Positions 46,559-57,518 of a DNA stretch of 64,000 nt are shown here, one piece after another. The translations under genes were made by a program, and so were the position numbers. The notes beneath the pieces are model-generated. The model was not told where the DNA came from, searched no databases, and saw only the letters and a list, made by a program, of their open reading frames with translations. Every line of letters starts with the position of its first letter. Positions within the stretch are counted from its first letter, which is position 1. Source of the DNA: Glossina fuscipes (lineage: Eukaryota > Arthropoda > Insecta > Diptera > Glossinidae); NCBI RefSeq assembly GCF_014805625.2, contig NW_023998422.1, forward strand, positions 1,132,819 to 1,196,818, given 5' to 3'.

Positions 46559-48609
46559 ATTCCTCATAAGTTTTCGTCAGAAAGCACGAAGAAGAAAATT
46601 CTGTTGTCATATATAGATGTGGTTTTGTTTAGAACTCCTTATAGAGAGTGAGATTCAAAAAAATAGGCTTGTCTAGTCCAGATTTAGGACAATTTACGTA
46701 CATTTAAATTTTTATAAACAATAGCTCGTTTATCGTGAAAACTGTAATGTAGAAATAGAATACGAAAACTCAAATTTTTCACGTCAATTTAGAATGCTGA
46801 AATGCTTTCACTTAGCGATATCTGTCAAGAATTTTTGAACCTATGCATTTTTACTATAAATGCCATCAAAATATTTGAAAAGATTGAGCGGGCATCAGGC
46901 AATTAGGTGGAGAGACAAGCTTAAATCGATTGAACAAATAATTATGAATTAATCGGTCTTGTAGGACAAGATAGAACGTATAAAAAGTATGATAAATATC
47001 GAGGAAGAAGTAAAGGCAACAGTAGACGCCTTAATAAGGTAAACCGTTATTCTTTAAAAGCTTAAATTTAATTACTAGATAGCCCTTTGCGAATTTGCGT
47101 ACTTATTTGATCGCTTTTCAGATTAAGTTGAATTCTGATGTTTTAGAATAGTACAGGCTTTACTTACAATTCTTAGGAGATCTTTTTAGAAATTATTTTC
47201 AGGAACTTACTCATATTTGAAATATACTTTCTTGCTTTTTCTGTGAGCTGTTCAGTTTTCACCCATCAACTGATGAGTTTTCATCACTCAACGCGAAAAA
47301 AAACAAAAAAACAAAACGCAAAAGAAACTTACCATAGTTGCATTCGGCTCGAATAAGTGCAGGGATATCTCGCACTGAGGCAGATACACCCCCTTTAAAG
47401 TCGAGTTTTTCCGTTACGTGTACAACAGCTACACATAAAAAGGAGCATAAGCCTACACAGGCATACATACGTTCGTACATGTATACCGCATCGTTTCAAT
47501 TTACGAGCAAATAAGGCATGTAACCGGAACCAACACACGAACGGCGTTGCGCAACACTGTTTTCGTTTGTCGGGACTTAAGCATATATGAGAAACAGGGT
47601 TTTTAGATCTCTGGAAGTAGAAATTTTGACAGGTAATCGATCATATAAGTGGACACCGAAAGATGCAAAAAATACGTCGGTTTTTTTCAAGTTGGACTTT
47701 TTTCACTTTGCGAAAAACTATTTATTGCTATTGTCAGTGTGAGTATCACCGGCTGTTCCAGGAGTTTTTAGCGTCGCTAAATTTCACTATTTGTTAAAGG
47801 GTATAATTAGTAGATTCTACTACATTTATTACAACTTGGAAAGTATTAGAAATGAAAAACTTAACGTCTAGGAATAGGAGTAATTCGTAGCAAAGTGAGT
47901 CTATTCTTGTCGCCACTACCTAACGGCTAATATTGGAGGTAAATCGGAGAGAATCTATAAACATACTTTCTTTATTACATTAAGTTAATGTCGATAGTTG
48001 TCGGCCAGAAGTTACAATTTCCTACCAATGTATCCTTAACTCGCAGGTTCATGCAGCTTGTTACGTTTTATTCAGAAGACGGTTGGATCTAGAAGGAAAA
48101 GAACGTTTATTCTACTTCTTCCTCACCCTTCTATTCGAATTTGGACTGCTACTGTCAATCGGTTTAATAATCACATACCCCTTTCATTCCGTCATTACTT
48201 AGAGCAAACACCATCCCTATGACAATAAAAAACTGCTTACTATAAGAGTAAATGACTGCAGGATAAGATGTTTTTGTTCTGCGTTAAATACATAGAATTA
48301 ACTTACCCTTAACACCAAACCAGAGAACAAGACCTACGACTTGTCGTTGCTCAGGATTTCAGTTCAAGTTAAACCCAGAAAAATTACAAGTTACGCCGAG
48401 CACTCCCTATATTATATTGTAGAAAAGAAATCAGATTTTAAATGAGAAAGACTTCTCGGAAAATTTAATCGAAGTGCTGGGTACTTGATCATAGCGAGAA
48501 TTAGAATAAGAAACTTTTTCTTCAAATTCATTAATGCAACCTTGAAGAACATTTTTTAATATCAGAGGTCAATCTTTTCAATACAGAAGAACGCAAATCA
48601 TTCGCAGGG
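46559..48609. other. Intergenic, one weak exon candidate
   Basis: Mostly unassigned AT-rich DNA. The only notable item is the possible minus-strand 5' exon at 47333-47560, listed separately. Confidence 0.5.
47333..47560 (-). other. Possible 5' exon ending in ATG at a splice donor
   Basis: On the minus strand an open stretch ends GCAACTATG followed at once by the strong donor GTAAGT (47332 downward), so a start codon could be the last three exonic bases. Upstream at 47547-47554 is the palindrome TTGCGCAA, the consensus C/EBP site. Composition is more balanced than the surroundings. No downstream partner exon is recognisable, so this may be chance or an antisense transcript. Confidence 0.2.
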
Positions 48610-48910
48610 ATCACTGGATGTTAAGATCCTACTGCAGACGGCTTTAAACGTGGACTGGAAGAGTTTTTCAAACAGTAGATTTTTTTAGTTAAAATTTTAT
48701 TTGCGTCCTCATTGCCATTCTTTGAGCAAAACTGTTCACCAACGAAACGAAGTTCCCGTCGGTTGGAGGAGTACTTTTCTCTCTTATAAGTTAAATATCC
48801 ATTAATAGCCATTGTCTTAATGAGAGCTAATTCCCACTCTCTACTCGGAAATCGCTTGTTTAATGTATTGTTTTCATTTGAACCACAAGCAATATATTTG
48901 GTCATCACGC
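48610..48910 (-). pseudogene. Possible THAP-domain relic (P-element-like)
   Basis: A 95-codon minus frame reads YIACGSNENN near its start, then RFPSREWELAL, and ends FVGEQFCSKN and RLKPSAV. THAP domains have C-x2-4-C near the start, a W in the middle, a C...H..F-type segment and a terminal LKPxAVP. The order fits, but the second zinc pair and the first Cys are not convincing, and no transposase body follows. Tentative. Confidence 0.3.
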
Positions 48911-50886
48911 ATTGGTTAATATATTTAGGCGTTCCGCCACAGTTAAGGCACTCCTGGTCTTCTTAGCCTTTCAAAACTTTTTGAAATGTGACCAAACCTA
49001 CCACACATCGGCCAGGAGAACACATTAGTTTAATTTAATAGATTTAGGGAAAGATTTTCCGTTAAAGCCAGTTTTCGTAATGATTGTAGGGACGGAAGCA
49101 TTTTTGTCATCTGGATTTTTCCTCCGAAGCCTTTATAGTAGCACCAGAAACCGCATTTTTAATAAAATCATTGACATCGTAATTTAATGCGACTTTTAGA
49201 ACTATATCGGTTCTTTCCAGAAATTTCTTTCTTTAAGGTTTCCATTTCATTACCGTTAATGAATGACTTACCATGGAGGGCAGTGTTGAAAAATGATCTG
49301 AATCTGCCCTCGTTACCCGTTTTGGGCCCTTTTAAGACAAACATCTCAAAACATTTAAGAGGAAAGATCGGAGGAGATATTCATATGTTTCAACAAATAC
49401 AAAGAGACTACACTGCATGCCAAAATCGTATAAATTGATTTCAGAATTTGAAATATCTTTGGCACCCAAACCAGAAGCATTATTAAAAATCTGGTTATTA
49501 AGCAACGTTCGATCATCTGGTAAGGGAGCGAACTCAACACCATTCCCAGTTATCCTCGATTAATAATTTTCAAAGACATTTTCATCCACAGTAAGCGGAT
49601 GAGACCCTGTCGCCATAGAGACGCAGACTGATATGGTTTTAGCTATCCTGAGAAGTACTTACCAAAAATCCGGAAGCAGAAGAAAGAAAAAAAAAATTTT
49701 GACAATGGAATTCACAGGATTGAAAATTAAAACAATAGTACAATTTTCCACTTGAAAAAAAAAATTTTTATATCAATTATTATTAATTTTAATTTTATTT
49801 CATTTTCCTTTAAAATCGATTCTACATTTTTTTTATATTTTTACCTTAACATAAAAACGTTATACAATATTAATTTAATAAAAAAAAAAAATTAATAAAC
49901 AATTTCCTTACTGGAATATATTTCGAAAAAAAGATAAGGAAAATAGACAGTTCAATACCGTACACGTAGATAGTTATAAAATAAAAAACACAAAACCCAT
50001 AGTGTGTATACTTAACATCTATTTTTAGAACTTGGTCCGAATGTTCTTACTTGTTTACTTTTGTTTTATATTATTGATTATAAGCCCTGAGCGCGCTGAC
50101 ACAACTTTCGCAGTACTTTGAATATCACTGCAACCATATAACTCTTGAACTCCGCACAATTGTTCAATATATTTTCCAGTTAATTCACAATTCCGGGGTA
50201 CGCGTTATTTGTTACATTTTCAAATTTTCGTTTAATTTGCTTTTTGTATAAGATAAGGAAAATTTATTTAATCAGAAAATAATCCTACAAACGTTTTGCG
50301 CACAAAACTTCCTGGGTCAAATATAAACAACTTGACTTGGTCGCTTTTGCATTTATTTAGCTCAGTGACATTCTGGAGAACAAACTGATTCTTATGGGTA
50401 AACTTATGATTTATTAACACATATTCTCATTTGTTTGGAATTTCTATACAAATTATTGAGAATATATACGCTTATACTCTCAGGTGGTTGGCTTTTTTAC
50501 AAAGACCTGTTGAATTATTGAGAATGAATATGCGCATATTCCTTAAAATGGTATAAAAATTTGGCCATGTACGAGAGTAAGCGTATAAAACTGAAAATGA
50601 TTCTTGGAAATGGCACGTAAAAGCAAAAACAATATCATGGTTATTATACTTTCTCCAAAATTCAACATTCAAATCAGCCCTTTCATCTCTAATTATGAGA
50701 TGTATATGCGGGAACCACGACCCGTTTTCTTTTTCTTTTTTTTTTTTGTTCATCACAATTTTTCCGATATAAACAAACGATATTAAAGAGAACGTAAGAG
50801 AGAGAGAGAGAGAAGGAGAGAGTAAAGAACTGAAATGCGAACATTTATTGAAATTGTTTTGCCGACGGCTTTTGTTAAATTGGTTT
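48911..50886. other. Intergenic, nothing firmly recognised
   Basis: Contains a plus frame at 49187-49438 and minus frames nearby without known similarity, a (GA)n run near 50797-50821, and A/T runs. Confidence 0.5.
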
Positions 50887-50954
50887 GTTAGATAATTTGG
50901 TCCGTTAGATAAATTGGTCCGTTAGATAATTTGGTTCGTTAGATAATTTGGTCC
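50887..50954. repeat. Four tandem copies of a 17-bp unit
   Basis: The unit GTTAGATAATTTGGTCC is repeated at 50887, 50904, 50921 and 50938, with single changes in copies 2 (A for T) and 3 (T for C). A minisatellite-like block. Confidence 0.95.
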
Positions 50955-52143
50955 GATATTTCATAGCTGATTGGTTAAGTTGTTAGTTGGGCACTCAACC
51001 ATTTATATAAGCGACTCTGTGCCTTGCCTTTCAAATTTAGCGAGGGCGTTGTTTAAAAATTACGACGGTTTAATTCTAAGCTAACTTGTAAAATAAAAGA
51101 AATTAAGAAATTTTATAATTGCGAATTTTATCTATTGCGCTGTTCATGTATTGTGGTCAAAGCAAAAGAGTAGTTATAACATAACACACGAAATAAATTT
51201 TTTTTTAACTTGCGATATTACAAATAAATATTAAATTTTAAGATTCCAATCTGCTCTACGACTTATCATCTATTATTTTCAAATTTCTCTCATTATAATT
51301 TCATTTTTTAAATTTTAATTGAAAGAAAAATAAAAGAAAAACAGTTTCAGACTGAATCTTAGATACCTACCATTTTAAACAAGTCGATACAAGATCACAG
51401 CAGTTATTTAAAATTGACGAAATAGTGCAAATATTTTTTTTTTTTCACGCAAATACATTTTTTTTTAAGTCATGTGGATAACCTTTTTCAAACATAGAAG
51501 TGTGCCTAAAGAATTTTCAAATTCAACTGGTACGAACTTAATTCAGCTGTTAATCTGAAAAAGACTTTGTAGAATCGATACACATACACATGCAATAAAT
51601 TTAACTAGAGAATAAATTCTTTTCTTTTAAAGCGCACTTGAGATTTGAAGTCACTCGGGCGGATAACTTGTAAAATTAAATAAGTTTAGTTGGCGTATTT
51701 TCCAAAACACTATATATACATCTGGAGGAGATGATAGAAGAGCAAAAGCGACCAAGTCAAGGAAGAAGAATCGGAAACAATCAGGAAACCATTAAAACCA
51801 TTAAAAAGATTACCAATTTCTTTTATATATATATATATATATTTTTATACATATTAATAAAATATTTTAAATGTATAAATGAAGTTATTATATAAATAAA
51901 GCTATTTATATTTAAATATAAATTACATAAATTAATACACAACAGACAACCAAAAATAAAATTAAGGCGCAAAACATAACATTTTTAATTTTCATTTAAC
52001 AAACTGAACAATAAAAAAACAAAACAACAACAAAACAAAAAAAATTGAAACTAAATTAATTCAATAATTAAAAGTAATTCAATTATCTTATCTTAATGTT
52101 ATTAATTAAAAAAGTGAAAAATGAATATTAAGGCCAAAAGTAA
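50955..52143. other. Intergenic, nothing recognised
   Basis: AT-rich, with (TA)n near 51822-51842 and A-rich runs at 52000-52045. Confidence 0.5.
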
Positions 52144-53095
52144 TTAATTATCTTGAGTATTAACTGTTCCTTCGGCTAGTGTTGGTGGGTCAGACAACGT
52201 TGCCGGTAAATCACAACCGAGGTAGGCATCATTATCGGCGCAGTAATTTATGATCATATGCCAACGAGGATCCAAAAAGAGTGTGTCGGGGTTGCCGTAT
52301 ATCATAAGAAGGCAACGAGGCCGAGAAATTGCGAGTTTGGTTGACCTTTCGTTTTGTATGAATCCTAATCCATGGTGCATATGTTACGTACATGCTCCAT
52401 GCTTGATCTCACTCTATCGCGTTCCTAAAAACAACCAAGCGAAATCAACATTAGTATTAATTGCAACATTAGTGTAATTTTAAGAAAGTCATACCTGTCC
52501 TTGGAATTCCTCCACATTGCCAATTTTAGGCATTGCTACGTCGGCATCATCAAACAGTTTTCGCAAATGTTTAACCTGTTTCATGTACGGATGGATTCAG
52601 CTTTAATGTTATTACGATACATCTTAACTGTCATTAGGAAGATCTTGAAAAAAATAAATAAATTTTATAAAATGCTAGATAGAAGGGATTGTACTTTTAA
52701 ACTAAAGAGAACTTACTTCCTTCGCTTCGTAAGGATTATACTATGACGGCGAGTCTTTTTCCTGCATATTTTCACTTTGTATTCCGCAGAAGAATATGCC
52801 ATGTGTTTTGGACGACTTGCAGATTGCGGGAGTAAATTGTCAAGCTGTTTCAGCATATTAGCTTCTCTAGAATTCTCTTCTCTTATAGTTGGTACCAGTT
52901 CCGCATTGTAAAACAGTCCATTATAAACATTCACTATGGAGGGCAACGCCCGGTAATTGTAGAGTAATTTTGTAACCAAACGAGGATCAAAACCACTTGT
53001 AAAAGGAAAACTATGAATATCTCTTAGGTATGGAGGAAGCGAAAGTATTCTCTCCATAAATGATAGCGAAAGACCGCGTTTACGAGCATATATAT
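52144..53095 (-). pseudogene. MOV10/Armitage-type RNA helicase, C-terminal fragment, unprocessed pseudogene
   Basis: The minus strand from about 53080 reads RGLSLSFMERILSLPPYL, then GFDPRLVTKLLYNYRALPSI and VYNGLFYNAEL (superfamily 1 helicase motif IV region). It continues, in a shifted frame, with IQSENMQEKDSPS-stop-YNPYEAKE. Later pieces are IFLMTVKMYRNNIKAE, KQVKHLRKLFDDADVAMP, IGNVEEFQGQ (motif V), and after an intron-like gap ERD. Last come LGFIQNERSTKLAISRPRCL (motif VI) and YLGCDLP, ending at 52144. Frameshifts (near 52797, 52615 and 52390) and a nonsense codon break it. The sequences between EAKE and IFLM and between FQGQ and ERD look like retained introns, so it arose by DNA duplication, not reverse transcription. 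Upstream helicase motifs I-III are absent. Armitage is a piRNA and RNAi factor in Drosophila. Confidence 0.85.
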
Positions 53096-56000
53096 TTGTT
53101 TATAACGACTGGTTGGAATGTTGACGCGGCTGCAAGTGATGGTGCTGATGTTGTTATCTAGATGACTGGTTTTATGCTGCTGATGGTAGCGACATGTACT
53201 TTACATTGAAGATCATAGAACGCAAGGGGAAGCCTGGAAACGTATTATGAGGCTTAAAATGCTTAGTTTTAACGTGCAATCCGAATACAATCCTTTCTGC
53301 AGCTCTGCTTTCTTGTTTATTGCCATACATTTTTCAAGAGTCAAAATCCAGATAATTTTTTCCCTTTTTTCTTTTGCTTTCAATTTATTATTAAATTGCT
53401 GCCATTAAGGAGTTTAAATGAAGCAATTGTCACTATCAGCACACAATACGTTTTCATCATCACCATCTCCACCAGAAAGTTTGTATAAAACTCAGCTGAA
53501 AGTATTTTTTCACATTTTTATTGCACTTTATTTTTACAAATAAATTAATTGTGCAAGCTTTACACGACTCCCGAAGGCAACATTTGTAACGTTGTTGCTG
53601 TCATTGCCACTGTCCTTTCCTATTAGCACAATTATCCTTTTACACGCTTATTTATCGGTTTCTTTTTGATAATTGTCTGATCTTTGCATTATGTTTTCAC
53701 ACCTCTTTGTTAACATTAACCCACACATATGCGTACATATGAATATAAATTGGTAGAATACTAAATAATGACGATGTTCATTGCAGATATGGCAGATATA
53801 AGCGCACATGCACAATTAAGGCACTTTGCGGTTAATTTCTCGTTGACCATTTTTTCTCAATCTGTACATCTTATAATTTATCATGCACGTAAAGGCATAC
53901 ATTTCGATTTTTTTTTTGTTTATGTCAAGAACAAGCCACTAGGTTTACTACACCAGGCGAATCCCAAGAAAAGAAAATATGTTTTTTTTAATTTAAATAA
54001 ATATGTGTTCCCAGGGTAAACGACTTATTCAATATTTAAATCGTAATTTGACTAATTTGGACTAACACTAAGCGTACATAATCATTGGCAACCCGCGGGC
54101 GGAATCTTGGATTAATTTATTGTTAGAAATTTTATTTTTAATAAATAAATGTTTGATATTCTTCTTCAGTTAAAATGAAAGAAACGGGAAATTTATTACT
54201 TCATTATGCGACTTTTAACCATACTTTCTGCAAATCTTCACTCGCTCCCCCACAAATTCCAAATCCGAACACCTTTAAGCCTTGCATGTTTTTTCCTTTT
54301 CTTTCTTCTTTTTTTTTCTACTGCTATACCAGGCATACCAACAATTACTGAGAGTCGCCATTGAGTTTAACAATGAGCTACAGGAATGCATTCGCAACTA
54401 ACGTTACAAACCAAAAACTAGATGCTACAAATAGTTATTTGACATTGCTTCGTAAATAAAGAAAATTCCCTCAGACTCAGGAAATCCCATCTACCGTCCT
54501 TACAAGGCTTAAACGCTAACAAAAAATAACTTTTGGACTGAAAATGTCATTACAGTTACTCTTAATGGAGGAAACCCACATAAACGTAAGCATATTTACC
54601 TTGATATTATCTCTTTTTAATAAACCCAAAAAAAACCTTCTTCGCAACGCGTTAATGGTGCAAAGTTAATGTACCTAGGCACTCGTAGATATTGTTTATA
54701 ATAAATGAGTTAATTCGCACTTTCCCTTGAAAAGCAAAATTCGCGCAAGATTTCAATTTTGCGCAATTTGTGTGATGAACTATTAAAGAACAGAGTAAAC
54801 AGTCTAGAAAGATCATTTTAACACAAAACATTGAAACCGTGGCCATTGGTTCGGCACCCTGGTCAAAAAAGGAATATTTCGAAAAGCTCTTTACAATTCT
54901 CACGAAATTTTTGTATCTTCATGCTTGCAAAGTTGAGAAGTGCTTTTGAGAAAAAAGTACCTAAGTGTCGATAGTCTTAAAGACCATTTATTCGATGTGC
55001 CACTTCCTATATAGCCATCTTTAATGAATCAATAAATAACAATATTATAGCCATGCAAGTCCAGCCTTTAATTACCCTGTAACCCCTTTGACTAATACAG
55101 TCATTCATTTATTTTTATGTAAAAACCGTCATATTGGAAGATGCTCAAGACGCCAATTGGTGCAGTTCTAATCGTCTTTTCACCCTATAAGAAATTAGTT
55201 TCCGTAAGGACAGTTAGCAATGGGCTTAAAAAATTGCTCCAATCAAACTACGTTTTCATACCCATGTAGAATGCGGAAACACAGCATTTTTTCATATAAC
55301 AAGTTTTCCAAATAAAATGTTAAATGGATGGTAGTAGAGAAAGTGGCCCAATCTGAACCATTTCTAACTTATAGGTTAAACACATGCACATATGGATCAT
55401 CAAACAAGCTTATGGAGACATCAAACAAGCTTACTTTCTGAATCATTCTGTACATTCTGCGTGTTATATACATCCGCACATAACTAATATATGCTGTGCC
55501 ACAAGTAGTGTAGGATATAAAAATTGACAATGTTTAATTGCAAGCCAATGTTTTCTTTCAATATTGTTTCTATTCTATATTAATAACCATTTGCCAGCTA
55601 GAATATGTTTGTTAATGACTTAGCTGCCTACACCCGATAATTCGGACTAAACCATTTGAGAAAATTATATTGCAAGTAAACTTTATAAAAACACTATGGT
55701 CCCCAATGTCTATCTTGATTGAAGCGGTTCATATCCCTTCAGTTGAAACGGTTGGCCGCATTCCCTGGTTTTTTTGGTATAAGTTTTTTTTTGGCTTCTA
55801 ATGATCCGAATTGCAGCAACACAATGTAACTTAGCCAAGTAAAATTGGCCTTCATCAATACCTAATTATAATCTCTGTCTCTATGGTAGCGCGCACTTCT
55901 GACAAAAGCGAATATACAACACTCTAGCTGTTATCTTTTTAAGATTACATTAGGTAAAAATAGTAAAGCTTCGCTTTAAGACAATTATAGCTTTCCTAAC

Positions 56001-57288
56001 TGTTAACATTGTCACTCTCCTTAAAATTCTTTTGAACGCTTTATTTTCAAGTCGTTGGATTTAAATTTTGGTTCAGACTTAAGCCTACTAAAAGGTATAT
56101 TTGCTCGATCCTGACCTTTTCCTTAAAGAGACGAATCGTGTAATGAACTGCTGCTCATTTTCCATACAAATGTAGGTACTTTTTGCCGGATTACATGGAA
56201 TAACTTTATCGATTTTCAGACTGGATTTGGCAGTTTTTACAAAACTTAAAAGGAATTTATTTTAAAAAAACTTGAAGAGTTTTAGCATTTCAGACCAATG
56301 AGCTCAAACACACTTGATGGAGATCTTTCTTCGAATATCACGATTCAAGCCTTCAGTAAAAGCCAGTTAAAGGCAAGTCACCAATGTCACACTTGATTCT
56401 GATTCTTCTATGGTGTATTCAGCCGGCAACTGCATTTGACGCCTATTATTCCTCACTTCATTGGTGGCGGGTAGAGCAGGGCAAATCATTCAGTGCACAC
56501 ACAGCTTTTCTCTACAATCTTTTATTGATTAAAGAAAGATACTTTTCAATTTGTTCAAAGCATATAAGTAATTATAAATTTATTTCGCAGAAACGTCAAG
56601 AATTCGTATGTTCAGCTTTAAAGAATCATTTCTAATAATTCGATTAATATTAACAATGAACATAATTTTTTTGAAACAAAATTTGATTTTTTCGATAAAC
56701 TGATTTTAAATTGAATTTAAATATTAGCGGTTGTTGCTTGCTTTTTTATGTAATGTTAATAAAAAATGAGAAATATTGTGAATGAATAACGAATGAATTT
56801 AAAATATATTCGCCGTCGGGGGCAAATCTTTAATACTCAACATTATCATGGACGAATTTAAAGAAAGATTTTTAAGTGAGGAGTTTCTCTCTGAACAAGC
56901 TGATTAGTCGTTTTAAAAACTTTTTTCAAATTGATGCAATTCGTAAGTGATCGACAAGATCTTTTCTCAAGTTTTCATTTTCAACAGTTTCTTCGACATT
57001 CGCTCATTCATTTGCACAGTGTCGCTTAAAAACATTTAACAGCAGACATACTGTTCGTCAAATGGTGAGTATATTAAAATAATATGAAAGTTTGTGAAAA
57101 AACGACTTTTTCGAAAGCATGTTTTTACATGAAAATGATAGTTACGGAATGTATTGAATACATAGATTTGGTTTTTGTAACGATAAGTAAGGTAAGATTT
57201 TAAAAAACATCTTAAGCTTTTTAATAAAAATTTCAAATAAAAAAAAAAAAGGTTAGAAAGTAAATTAAATTCGTTGAGAATCGTGCAA
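53096..57288. other. Intergenic between the helicase pseudogene and tapas
   Basis: No gene seen apart from dispersed repeat copy 4. It includes the 3' untranslated region of tapas just below 57289, whose poly-A site I cannot place. Confidence 0.5.
55270..55520 (+). repeat. Dispersed repeat, copy 4 (divergent)
   Basis: CATATAACAAGTTTTCC near the start and TGCCACAAGTAGTGTAGGA at the end match the corresponding blocks of copy 1 (CATATAACGAGAG and ACCACAAGTGGTGTAG). It contains a short internal duplication of ATCAAACAAGCTTA. Noncoding. Confidence 0.5.
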
Positions 57289-57518
57289 TTAACGGTCCCG
57301 TATAGCGCGCTTTTCGGCCAATAGCAGTTCATGAGTGTAAACATCTTCGTCAGTCGACACATCAATCAGCTCCAATTCGAGTATTGAGGTGTTTGGCGTA
57401 CCGCTAGATTTATCATGAGATATATGTTTAATGGAAGCAATAAATGTTTGACCTACGGTAATTTTGCGAAAAAACAAACAATCATCCAAAGTCCAATCGT
57501 CGCTAATAGCTTTGATAC
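57289..57518 (-). CDS. tapas: tapas exon 10: C-terminus
   Basis: IKAISDDWTLDDCLFFRKIT to KRAIRDR and TAA at 57291-57289. The acceptor after TTTGCATAG is preferred because it restores the family pattern KLYGIK. An upstream acceptor (exon start 57545) with a better pyrimidine tract would insert nine residues in frame. Confidence 0.87.

Noticed and set aside
48960..48990. GGCTAAGAAGAC on the minus strand as a second delta-like ribozyme
   Set aside because: No GGGCAAC strand, P4 or P2 partner nearby.
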